Shown here piece by piece: positions 51,983 to 61,200 of a stretch of DNA of 64,000 nt. Below the pieces are notes generated by a model that was given only the letters and a program-made list of their open reading frames with translations, was not told where the DNA came from and searched no databases. The stretch is from Micromonospora echinospora (GTDB lineage: Bacteria > Actinomycetota > Actinomycetes > Mycobacteriales > Micromonosporaceae): the NCBI RefSeq assembly GCF_900091495.1, contig NZ_LT607413.1, forward strand, positions 4,107,001 through 4,171,000. Direction: 5' to 3'. The position numbers were made by a program, and so were the translations under genes. The stretch's first letter is position 1, and each line of letters opens with the position of its first letter.

Positions 51983-53932
51983 TCAGCCGGCATGCCGGTC
52001 GGGAGCGTCCGTCCGCTCCTCGTCGTCCGAGCCGGTGGTGGCCGGTCCCGGGCCGGCCGGCTCCGGCTCGGCGAACTCGGGCGACTCCTCGTCGGCCGGT
52101 TCACCTGCGGGGCCGGCGTCGCCCTCCCGGGCGGGGAGCGCGGCGGACAGCGCCAGCACCGAGCGCAGCAGCGGCAGCGCGGCCAGGGCGTTCGCGCCCT
52201 CCCCGAGGTCGAGCCGCAGGTCGAGCAGGGGGGAGAGGCCGAGCACGTCGGCGGCGAGCCGGACGGCGGGGTGCCCGCCGTGGTCGGGCAGCAGGCACCA
52301 GTGTCGGGCCTGCCCGGCCAGGTCACGGCTGACCATGCCGGCCGCCACGCCCACCGGACCGTCCAGCAGCACCGGCAGACGGCGGGCGGTCGCGCCGAGC
52401 AGGATCCCGGTGGCCACCGCGATGTCACCGCCGCCCAGCTCGGTCAGGACCGTCTTCGCGTCGCGGGACGCGTGGCGGGTCCGGTGCAGGGCGTCGCGGA
52501 CCGCCGCGCAGCGGATCATCCACGCGGTGTCGTCGACCGTGCCGTCGCGGACCACCCGGCCGAGCACAGCCGGCGGTTCCGCCCCGGCCGTGGCGGCCAG
52601 CACCGCCGCCGCAGCGGCCTCGGTGCCGGCGCCGCAGGCGGCCAGCACCAGCAGGTGTACGCCCGCGTCGGCGGCCTCCTCGGCGAGACGCCAGCCGTGC
52701 CGCAGCGCCGACTCGACCGCCTCGGCGGTCAGCGCCGCCCCGACCTCCATCGGCGCGGCCGTGGGGGCGTCCACCACCTGGAGGGTCGCGCCGTTCTCGG
52801 CGGCGAGGCGGGCCAGCACCCCGACGCCAGCGCGTGCCTGCGCGGCCCGGCGGGCCGACTCGCCGGCGGTCGACCCGGCGGAGGCCCCACCCTCGTGGTC
52901 GCCGTGCAGCAGCAGGACACGCACCGGCCCCCACGGCTGCGGGGTGGGCGTGCCCTGGGTGGCGGCGGCGAAGCCGACCACCCGCTCCAGGACGCCGAGG
53001 CCCGCCCCCGGCACGTCCCGGGTGGCGAGGCGTTCCACGGCCTGCGGGCCGGCGTACTCGTCGGGCAGGGGCAGTTCCATGCCGCTCTGGATGACCAGGC
53101 CGGTGGCGACCATCGGCAGGGTCATGGTCGGCGCGGCCCACCCGGCGCCGTCCGCCGGCTGCGCCGCGGGCGGGACAGCCGGGGTGAGCACCTCGGGCAG
53201 GACGGCTTCCGCCACCGGAGCACCGGCGCCCGGGGCGACGGTGGTGGCCGGGGTGTCCGGTTCCGACGGGCCAGCCTGCGCCGGGATGCCCGCCCGGTGC
53301 CCGTTCGGCGCGGCCGGGTCCACCGGGGCCGGATCGACCGGGGACGGGACGGACGGCGACCCGGCGGCGTCGGACGACGGGGCGTCGGACCGTTTCAGCC
53401 AGCAGGCCTGCCCGGCCACCACCAGCGCCACCGCGTCGCAGGCGTCGGCGACGGCCCGGTTGGCCGACCCGAGCGCGTCGGCGAAGGCCCGCCCGAGCGG
53501 GGTGGTCGGCACCAGCGACAGCCCCACCTCCGGGCTCACCAGCACCAGACGCGCCGGGCAGGCCCGGACCGCCTCGGCCAGCTCGGCGATGGTGACCGTG
53601 TCGTCGGCCGGCTGGTGGGCCGGGTCGAGCAGCACGGTCACCCAGCCGCCGAGGTCGTCCACGAGCAGCGTCTCGTGCGGCTGCGCCGAGGCGAGCACGT
53701 CGGCCAGCCGGCGCGGATCGTCACCGGTCTCCTCGGTGGTCCAGGTCTCCGGGCGACGGTTGCGATGCGCCGCCAACCGGGCCGCCCACTCGGCGTCGTC
53801 GGGGTCCCCGCCGGTCGCGGTCGCCACGTAGCGGACCGTGACCGCGTCGGCCACCAGCGCTTCGGCGAACTCGGACTTGCCGGACCGGATACCGCCGAGC
53901 ACCAGGACCGTGTTGCAGCCGTCTACGGACAT
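51983..53932 (-). CDS. cobUT: CobU-CobT fusion for cobalamin lower-loop assembly
   Basis: A 649-residue fusion. Residues 1 to about 185 are adenosylcobinamide kinase/guanylyltransferase (CobU): P-loop GGIRSGKS at 13-20, VRYVATATGGDPDDAEW and LLVDDLGGWVTVLL. A disordered Pro/Ala-rich linker (about 190-265) leads to a CobT-like domain (about 270-600) with LTELGGGDIAVATGILLGA and VLLDGPVGVAAGMV. The usual CobT GEMGIGNTT motif is replaced by CGAGTEAAAAA, and the usual catalytic Glu near the C-terminus is not evident in CLLPDHGGHPAV. The remaining 50 residues are acidic and disordered. The start ATG is leaderless-like (TAAGGT, 6 nt). It may use another base or have changed activity. Confidence 0.88.
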   Translation of the reverse strand: MSVDGCNTVLVLGGIRSGKSEFAEALVADAVTVRYVATATGGDPDDAEWAARLAAHRNRRPETWTTEETGDDPRRLADVLASAQPHETLLVDDLGGWVTVLLDPAHQPADDTVTIAELAEAVRACPARLVLVSPEVGLSLVPTTPLGRAFADALGSANRAVADACDAVALVVAGQACWLKRSDAPSSDAAGSPSVPSPVDPAPVDPAAPNGHRAGIPAQAGPSEPDTPATTVAPGAGAPVAEAVLPEVLTPAVPPAAQPADGAGWAAPTMTLPMVATGLVIQSGMELPLPDEYAGPQAVERLATRDVPGAGLGVLERVVGFAAATQGTPTPQPWGPVRVLLLHGDHEGGASAGSTAGESARRAAQARAGVGVLARLAAENGATLQVVDAPTAAPMEVGAALTAEAVESALRHGWRLAEEAADAGVHLLVLAACGAGTEAAAAAVLAATAGAEPPAVLGRVVRDGTVDDTAWMIRCAAVRDALHRTRHASRDAKTVLTELGGGDIAVATGILLGATARRLPVLLDGPVGVAAGMVSRDLAGQARHWCLLPDHGGHPAVRLAADVLGLSPLLDLRLDLGEGANALAALPLLRSVLALSAALPAREGDAGPAGEPADEESPEFAEPEPAGPGPATTGSDDEERTDAPDRHAG

Positions 53933-53984
53933 GCCCGTACCTTAGGCCACCGTTCGCGTTCCGACCCCGCAGGTGCGACGTACC

Positions 53985-55838
53985 TCAACGGTCGGGGTAG
54001 AGGGCGGCCACGTCGGCGGCGTACCGCTCGCGCACCACGTCCCGCCGGACCTTGAGGGTGGGGGTGAGTTCCCCGGCGGCCTCGGTGAGATCCCCGGGCA
54101 GGATCCGGAAGGTCTTCACCGCCTCCGCGTGCGAGACGGACCGGTTGGCGAGGTCGACCGCGGTCTGGATCTCCCGGCGCAGCGCGGGGTCCTCGCGCAG
54201 CTCGGCCACCGAGGCGCCCGGCCGTCCGTGCGCGTCCCGCCACCGGGCGAACCGGCGCGGGTCGACGGTGACCAGCGCGGCCACGTACGGCCGGCCGTCA
54301 CCGACCAGCATGCACTGGCTGACCAGGGGATGCGCGCGGATGCGGGCCTCGATCGGCGCGGGCGCCACGTTCTTGCCGGACGCGGTGACGATGAGCTCCT
54401 TCTTCCGCCCGGTGATCCGCAGGTAGCCGTCGGCGTCGACGCTGCCGAGGTCACCGGTGCGCAGCCACCCGTCGGCGGTGAACGCCTCCCGGGTGGCCTC
54501 CGGGTTGTTCCAGTACCCCCGGAACACCACGTCGCCCCGGACGAGGACCTCACCGTCACCGGCGATCGCCAGTCGCACGCCGGGCAGGGGGCGGCCGACC
54601 GTGCCGATCCGTAGCGCCGAGGGACGGTTCACCGCCAGCGCGGGCGAGGTCTCGGTCAGCCCGTACCCCTCCAGCAGGAGGATCCCGGCCCCCCGGAAGA
54701 AGTGCGTCATCCGCTCGCCCACCGGCGCGCCGCCGACGATGGCCACCCGGCACCGGCCGCCCAGCACCCGCCGCACCCGTCGGTACGCGGCCACGTCGCA
54801 CAGCAGGCGGGCCAGGCGCAGCGCGGCCCCCGGCCCGGCGGGGGTGTCCAGACGCCGGCTGTACGCGACCGCCACCCGGTACGCGGCCTCGGTCGCCCAG
54901 CCCCGGAGCGCGATCCCGGCCCGCCGCCGCCCGCCGGGGCGCTGCCGGATCCGGTCGTGCAGCTTCTCGAACACCCTCGGCACGGCCAGCACGAACGTGG
55001 GACGGAACCGCTGGAGCTGGTCGACCAGGCCGGACGGGTCGGCGACGTGCACCAGGGTCGCGCGGGTCCGTACCGCCCCGACCTGCACCAACCGGGCGAA
55101 CGCGTGCGCCAGGGGCAGGAACAGCACCGTGGACGCCTCCGCGCGGAACAGCTCCGGCAGGACGGCGGTCGCGTTGCCCACGTCGAGCAGGATGTTGCGG
55201 TGCGTCAGCACGCAGCCCTTGGGGCGGCCGGTGGTGCCACTGGTGTAGACGATCGTGGCGATGTCGTCGCCGCCCACCGCGCACCGCCGGGCGGCCACGG
55301 TCTCCGGGTCGACGATGTGTCCCCGCTCCACCAGGTCCACCAGGGCGCCGGCGTCGATCTGCCAGACGAGCCGCAGCGCCGGAAGGTCGGGCCGCAGACC
55401 GGCCAGCGTCCGGGCGTGACCGGCGGTCTCCACCACACACGCCACCGCCCCCGCGTCGGCGAGGATCCAGGCCACCTGGTCCGGGCTCGACGTGTCGTAC
55501 ACCGGCACCGGCACCGCGCCGATCGACCAGAGGGCGTAGTCGGCCAGGGTCCACTCGTACCGGGTCCGGCTCATCAGCCCCACCCGGTCCCCGGCCGCCA
55601 CGCCGGCCGCCACGAACCCCCGGGCCAGGGCGACCACCTCGTCGCGGAACTGCCGGCAGGTCACCGGCGCGACGCCGTCGGCCACCCGCTGCGGGGACGG
55701 CCAGGCCCGGTGGTCCGGGTCCGGACGGAGGAACAGCACCGCCTCCGGGTCCCGGCGGGCGTTCTCCCACACCATGCCGGCCACGCCGCCGACCCCGACG
55801 CCGGTGACCACCGGCGCCACCGCCACGTCCCGCACCAC
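53985..55838 (-). CDS. AMP-dependent long-chain fatty-acid-CoA ligase
   Basis: About 617 residues of the ANL adenylating superfamily. Motifs in order: VYTSGTTGRPKGCVLTHRN (phosphate-binding loop), AIVGGAPVGERMTHFF, EGYGLTETSPALAVN (adenine), GWLRTGDLGSVDADGYLRI (ribose Asp) and the catalytic Lys in ELTPTLKVRRDVV. The insertion pattern fits bacterial fatty-acyl-CoA synthetases of the FadD15 kind. I chose the GTG at 55838 because of a GGAGGT ribosome binding site just before it; an in-frame GTG at 55835 and an ATG at 55877 are alternatives. It lies downstream of nothing obvious and is not linked to the cob genes. Confidence 0.88.
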   Translation of the reverse strand: MVRDVAVAPVVTGVGVGGVAGMVWENARRDPEAVLFLRPDPDHRAWPSPQRVADGVAPVTCRQFRDEVVALARGFVAAGVAAGDRVGLMSRTRYEWTLADYALWSIGAVPVPVYDTSSPDQVAWILADAGAVACVVETAGHARTLAGLRPDLPALRLVWQIDAGALVDLVERGHIVDPETVAARRCAVGGDDIATIVYTSGTTGRPKGCVLTHRNILLDVGNATAVLPELFRAEASTVLFLPLAHAFARLVQVGAVRTRATLVHVADPSGLVDQLQRFRPTFVLAVPRVFEKLHDRIRQRPGGRRRAGIALRGWATEAAYRVAVAYSRRLDTPAGPGAALRLARLLCDVAAYRRVRRVLGGRCRVAIVGGAPVGERMTHFFRGAGILLLEGYGLTETSPALAVNRPSALRIGTVGRPLPGVRLAIAGDGEVLVRGDVVFRGYWNNPEATREAFTADGWLRTGDLGSVDADGYLRITGRKKELIVTASGKNVAPAPIEARIRAHPLVSQCMLVGDGRPYVAALVTVDPRRFARWRDAHGRPGASVAELREDPALRREIQTAVDLANRSVSHAEAVKTFRILPGDLTEAAGELTPTLKVRRDVVRERYAADVAALYPDR

Positions 55839-56046
55839 CGCACCTCCAGCGCCACCCGAGGAGTTCCGGCCGATCATGTCTCGGCACAGGGCGGTGCCGG
55901 CGGGGAACGCGTGAACCGCCGCGCCGCGCCGCCCGGGGTGCTAGGCGTCGCCAGCGGCGACGGCCGTCCATGTCCCGCAGCCGGTACGCCGACTAGGCTG
56001 GCAACGGCCGTCTTGGGCGGGACGCATCAGCGAGGGGAGACACGGC

Positions 56047-56247
56047 ATGCCGTGGAGCTGGCGGTACGAGGGCGCGAACGGCGAGTCGGTGGACGGGCCC
56101 ACCGAGTCGTTCAGCAGCCAGGCGGACGCCGAGTCCTGGATCGGGCAGACCTGGCGGCAGCTCGCCTCGTCCGGGGTCACCGCGGTCGACCTGGTCGAGG
56201 ACGACCGGGTCGAGTACCGGATGAGCCTCGCGCCCGTCGCCGAGTGA
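56047..56247 (+). CDS. Small conserved actinobacterial protein (66 aa)
   Basis: A 66-residue acidic protein with MPWSWRYEGANGES, FSSQADAESWIGQTWRQL and VTAVDLVEDDRVEYRMSL. Many actinomycetes encode such proteins, with no known function. The ATG has a GAGGGGAGA ribosome binding site, and a TAGGCT box at about 55995 is the probable -10, giving a short leader. Its stop overlaps the GTG of the site-2 protease gene (GTGA), so the two are coupled; it might be a regulator of that protease. Confidence 0.76.
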   Translation: MPWSWRYEGANGESVDGPTESFSSQADAESWIGQTWRQLASSGVTAVDLVEDDRVEYRMSLAPVAE

Positions 56248-57041
56248 CCGGGTACGACCGCCCGGGCGGCGGCGAGCGGCTGGTGCTCGGCGTGCCCCGG
56301 GCGGCGTTCCGGCCCAGCCCGGTCTTCCTGGCCCTGGTCGCGCTCTTCGTCACCAGCGCCGTCCTCACCTGGCACCGGGTCGGCAACGTCCGGCTGGACG
56401 TGTTCCTCTTCGTCGTCTCCGGCTGGCTGGTCTCGCTCTGCCTGCACGAGTACGCCCACGCGATCGTGGCCTTCCGGGCCGGCGACCGGAGCGTGGCGCA
56501 CCGGGGCTACCTGACGCTCAACCCGCTGAAGTACAGTCACCCGCTGCTGTCGATCGTGCTGCCGGTGGTGGTGGTGCTGCTCGGCGGCATCGGGCTGCCC
56601 GGCGGCGCGGTCTGGGTGGACCGGCACCGGATCCCCGGCCGGCTGCGGCACACGCTGGTCAGCCTCGCCGGCCCGGCCACCAACGTGGTGTTCACCCTGG
56701 TGCTGATCGTGGCCCTGCGACTGACCGGTCCCGCCCCGCTGGAGTTCCTCGCCGCCCTGGCGCTGCTGGCCTTCCTCCAGCTCACCGCGAGCGCGCTCAA
56801 CCTGCTCCCGGTGCCGGGCCTGGACGGCGGCAACATGATCCAGCCGTGGCTCAACCCGCAGTGGCGACGGATGTACGACCTGTTCGCGCCGTACGGGTTC
56901 ATCCTGCTCTTCGCGCTGCTGTGGAACCCGCGTATCGCCGGGTGGTTCTTCGGCGCGGTCTTCGCCGTCGGCGACGTCCTCGGCCTGCCCGCGCCGCTGT
57001 ACGCACACGGGCTCGACCTGATCCGCTTCTGGCAGTCCTGA
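56244..57041 (+). CDS. Site-2 protease family (M50) intramembrane metalloprotease
   Basis: A 265-residue membrane protein with six predicted helices. The zinc motif HEYAH (H68, E69, H72) lies in the second helix (WLVSLCLHEYAHAIVAF) and the third ligand in LLPVPGLDGGNMI. The third-helix block ends SLAGPATNVVFTL, typical of S2P proteins of the Rv-type without PDZ. Such proteases release membrane-tethered regulators; the target here is unknown. Translation is coupled to the preceding 66-aa gene by a four-base overlap. Confidence 0.9.
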   Translation: MTGYDRPGGGERLVLGVPRAAFRPSPVFLALVALFVTSAVLTWHRVGNVRLDVFLFVVSGWLVSLCLHEYAHAIVAFRAGDRSVAHRGYLTLNPLKYSHPLLSIVLPVVVVLLGGIGLPGGAVWVDRHRIPGRLRHTLVSLAGPATNVVFTLVLIVALRLTGPAPLEFLAALALLAFLQLTASALNLLPVPGLDGGNMIQPWLNPQWRRMYDLFAPYGFILLFALLWNPRIAGWFFGAVFAVGDVLGLPAPLYAHGLDLIRFWQS

Positions 57042-57155
57042 CCCCGCCGGTCCCGGTTCCGCCGGCCGGTCCACGTTCCAGGTTCCGGCGATTCGCCGGC
57101 TGGCCGGTCCGGGCCGTCGGTCGACCACGACGACGGTCCGGACCGGTCCCGGCGG

Positions 57156-58154
57156 TCAGGGCCGCTTGGCGGGGCTCTCCGTCTTGGCCGGGTCCCGCTC
57201 GCTGATCGGGCCGACGATCTCGTCGATCGCCTTGAGCAGGTCCGCGTCCAGTTTGACGCCGCTCGCCTTGACGTTGTCGTGCACCTGCTCCGGACGGGAG
57301 GCGCCGATGATGGCGGAGGAGACGTTCGGGTTCTGGAGCACCCAGGCGATGGCGAGCTGGGCCATGCTCAGCCCGGCCTGCTCGGCGAGCGGCTTGAGCC
57401 GCTGCACGGCGGTGAGCACCTCGTCGGTGAGGAACTTCGCCACGAACGCCGCGCCGGACTTCTCGTCGGTCGCCCGGGAACCAGCCGGCGGCGGCTGCCC
57501 CGGCAGGTACTTGCCGGAGAGGACGCCCTGCGCCATCGGCGACCAGACGATCTGGCCGACGCCCAGCTCCTCGCTGGTGGGGACCACCTCGGCCTCGATG
57601 ACCCGCCACAGCATCGAGTACTGCGGCTGGTTGGAGACCAGCGGGATGCGCAGCTCACGGGCGAGCTGGTGGGCCTCGCGGATCTGCGACGCCTTCCACT
57701 CCGAGACGCCGATGTAGTGCGCCTTGCCGGCACGCACGATGTCGGCGAACGCCTCCATCGTCTCCTCCAGCGGGGTGCTGTAGTCGTACCGGTGGGCCTG
57801 GTAGAGGTCCACATAGTCGGTGCCCAGCCGACGCAGCGAGCCGTTGATCGACTCCATGATGTGCTTACGGGACAGTCCCCGGTCGTTGCGCCCCGGACCC
57901 GTCGGCCAGAAGACCTTCGTGAAGATCTCCAGCCCCTCGCGGCGCTCGCCGCGCAGAGCCCGCCCGAGGACCTCCTCGGCCCGGGTGGCGGCGTACACGT
58001 CGGCGGTGTCGAAGGTGGTGATGCCGACGTCGAGAGCGGCCCGGACGCAGGCCAGGGCGGCGTCCTCCTCGACCTGCGATCCGTGGGTGATCCAGTTGCC
58101 GTACGAGATTTCGCTGACCATCAGGCCCGAACGGCCCAGGTGACGGAATTTCAT
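57156..58154 (-). CDS. Aldo/keto reductase (potassium-channel-beta-like)
   Basis: A 332-residue NADPH-dependent oxidoreductase of the AKR7/Kv-beta group. The catalytic tetrad is visible: Asp and Tyr in TFDTADVYAATRAEEVLG, Lys in EIFTKVFWP and His in LYQAHRYD. The C-terminal cofactor block is SSAIIGASRPEQVHDNV. Substrates of this group are usually small aldehydes. A TAGGGT box lies 6 nt before the ATG, a leaderless start. It converges with the site-2 protease gene. Confidence 0.93.
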   Translation of the reverse strand: MKFRHLGRSGLMVSEISYGNWITHGSQVEEDAALACVRAALDVGITTFDTADVYAATRAEEVLGRALRGERREGLEIFTKVFWPTGPGRNDRGLSRKHIMESINGSLRRLGTDYVDLYQAHRYDYSTPLEETMEAFADIVRAGKAHYIGVSEWKASQIREAHQLARELRIPLVSNQPQYSMLWRVIEAEVVPTSEELGVGQIVWSPMAQGVLSGKYLPGQPPPAGSRATDEKSGAAFVAKFLTDEVLTAVQRLKPLAEQAGLSMAQLAIAWVLQNPNVSSAIIGASRPEQVHDNVKASGVKLDADLLKAIDEIVGPISERDPAKTESPAKRP

Positions 58155-58215
58155 GCCCCGACCCTAGCCCGGATCCGGCCCTCGCCAGGAGGACGCCCCG
58201 GCGTGCCGGCGCCCG

Positions 58216-61200
58216 TCAGAGCAGCGGCTCGGTGTCCGCCAGCAGGTGGTCGATCTCCGCCATCAGCCGGTCCCGGCTGCCGTACGCCGGCTCGATCAGC
58301 GGTTCGCCCCGTCGGTCCAGCGCGCCCCACCGACCAGCCGGGTCCCGGACCAGGAAGGCGACCGGGTGGACGACCACCGCGGCGTGCTCCGGCGCGACGA
58401 CCACGCGACCGGACCGGTCCAGCACACCGCGCCGACCGCCGAGATCCACCACGGCCAGCCCCTCGTCGGTGAAGCCGTCGACGTACCGGCCGTCGGCGAG
58501 CGGGGTGGTGAAGCCGTCGTACCTCGGGGGCACCACCATCCGCCCGGACCGGTCGACCGCGCCCCAGGCGTCGTCGACCCGGACCGCCGCGACCCCCCGC
58601 CGGAACGGCCGCACGTCGTCGAAGCGCGACGGGACGACCACCACGCCGGCGGTGTCGACCGCCTGCCAGCCACCGGAGGAGTCCGGGGACACCCAGGCCA
58701 GGCCGTCGGAGAACGAGCGGACGTCGAGGTAGGACGGATCGATCAGGGTCGTCCCCGTGTCGTCGATCAGCTCCCAGCCGTCGACGTCCGGGCGGCGTAC
58801 CCAGGCGACCCCCTCGCGGAACGGCTGCACCTCGGCGTACCCGGCGGCCACGACCAGTTCGCCCTCGGCGTCGGCGTACCCCCAGAGCTGGTGCTCCTCG
58901 TCGAGGGTCGGCACCGGTGGCCGACGCGTCCGGAGGATCTCCTCCCGGGCCCGGGGGAGTGGTCCGAAGCCCTCCGCGGCGGCCTTCGCGAGGACCGCGT
59001 CCAGCGCCACCTCGGTCCGCGCGATCTGCTCGCGGTCCTCGCCCCGCCGCAGGTCCAGGGCCCGTTCGAAGTGCTGGCAGGCCTCGACGAGCCGACCCTG
59101 CTGGTAGGCGGAGCGGGCGAGGTGCTCGTGCAGGGTGGCCCGGAGCCGGTCGGGCAGCTCCGGGGAGTTCGCCTCGGTGAGGAGACGGTCGGCCTCGGCG
59201 AACTCGCCTCGCCACTGGAGCACCCGGGCCAGCCGGGCCCGCACCAGCGCGGTGCGCCGCAGCTCGCCGGTGGCTTCGGCGTAGGTCAGCGCGAGCCGGC
59301 CGTCGTCGAGCGCGTCGTCGAGGTCACCCAGCAGCCGGTTGGTCACGGCGCGGAGGCTGAGCAGCCGCGCCCGCGAACGGTTGTCGGCGACGTTGCCCAG
59401 CTTCTCGGTCAGGCCGTGCCGGGCCTCCCGGAGGGCGTCCGGCGCGTCGACCACCTCCCGCAGGGTGTCCGGGTGGAGCCGCCAGCGGAGCCCGGCCAGC
59501 CACTGCTCCGGATCCGAGCGGAACGGTCCCGTCCGGTCGGATGCCGGGCCGTCGCCGTCCCGTGCCCGCCCCACGGACGGCGCGAACAGGGAGGGGCCGG
59601 ACGGCGCGGAGACCGGTCGGTGCGGTGGTCCGGAGACGGGACGTCCGGGCGGCGCCGCAGTCGGTCGGCCCGGCGCCGGCGAGACGGGCTGCCCCGGTGG
59701 CGCGGAGACGGGTCGGTGCGGCAGCCCGGAGACGGGCCGTGCCGGTGGTCCGGAGACCGGGCGGCCCGGTGCCGGTGAGACGGGCCGTGCCGGTGGTCCG
59801 GAGATCGGTGCCGGTGAGCCGGGCTGTTGTGGTGGCGCGGAGGTCGGCCGGTCCGCCGCCACGGAGCCGGAGCGCTCCGGCGGGGCGGAAACGGAAGAGC
59901 CTGCGGGCGCGACGACGGGACGGAAGGCCGGGGGCGCCGAGACCGGGGGCGTGGCAGGCGGGCGGGCCGGGTCGGGAGCGGGTTCCGGTGGGGTGCCGGC
60001 CACCGTGCGCCACCGGTCGGGCACTGGCGTCGACGGGGCCGGTGGCGCGGGGGACACCGGCTGTTTCGGTCGGAACCAGGCGTCCGCCCCCTGAGGATCG
60101 ACCGGAACCCGCGGCGACGGGCCCGGTGGCACGGCGGCCGGCGGCGACACCGGAGCGCTGGACGGTCGGAACGTGCTGGACGCCCCGGGTTCCGGTGCGT
60201 CCTGTGGCGACGACGTGCCGAACACGGGCGGCGCGGACACGGGAACCACGGGCTCGGGCGGCATGGACACCGGCGCGTCGGCCGTGGGCTGTGGAGCGAC
60301 CGGCGGCGCGGAGACCGGCTGTGGCGCGACCGGCGGCGCGGGGACCGGCTGTGGCGCGACCGGCGGCGCGGGGACCGGCGGCGCGGGGACGGGCGGCGCG
60401 GAGACGGGGGCGGTGGCGGAATCGCCGGGCGGGACCTCGGCACCGTCCACCGGGGACGCGGACACCGGTCGGACGGCAGCGGACCCGGTGGCGGACGTCA
60501 GCGGGACGGTCTTCACCGGCACCGGTGCCGCCTCGTCGAGGTCCTCGGTCGACCCGGTGCCGGTCACCGCCGGGCCGACGGTGGTGGACTCGTCGCCGGC
60601 CGGCTCCTGCGCTGCCGGCAGCGCAGGGAAGAGCGGCATGGCGGGGGAGACCGGTGGTGTGAGCACCGGAGCGTCGAGTGGCGACGCGTCGGGCACCGTC
60701 GCCTCGGGTAGCGGCGCGTCGGGCCCTGCCGCGTTCGGCGGCGGTGCGTCGGGCAGCGGCGCTGCGTCCTCCGGCGGTGCCGACACGAGCGGACCGTCCG
60801 GCGACGGCGGGGACACGGGTGCGCCGACCGTAGGGCGTGCGGGATACGGCACGGCCGGCAGCGGGTGAGCGGACACGAGAGCGTCGACCACCGGCGGGGC
60901 GGAGACGGGTGTGGCCGGAGTCGGCGGGGCGGAGCCGGGCATGAGCAGATCCGTAGCCGTCGCCGGAGGAGCGGAGACGGGCGTGGCCGGCGGCATCGGC
61001 TCGACGCCGTCCACCATGCCGGTGACCGGTTCGGGCGCGCCGGCCGTCTCCGGCGGGGTGGCGCCCGCGTCGGCCTCCACCCCGCCGACCGTGTCCACCG
61101 TGCCGGTCGGCTCGGGCGTGCCGACCGTCTCTGGCGCGGCAGCCGTCTCCGCTACGGCAGCCTGTTCCGCTGTGGCGCTGCCCGCCTCGGCCTCCACCGG

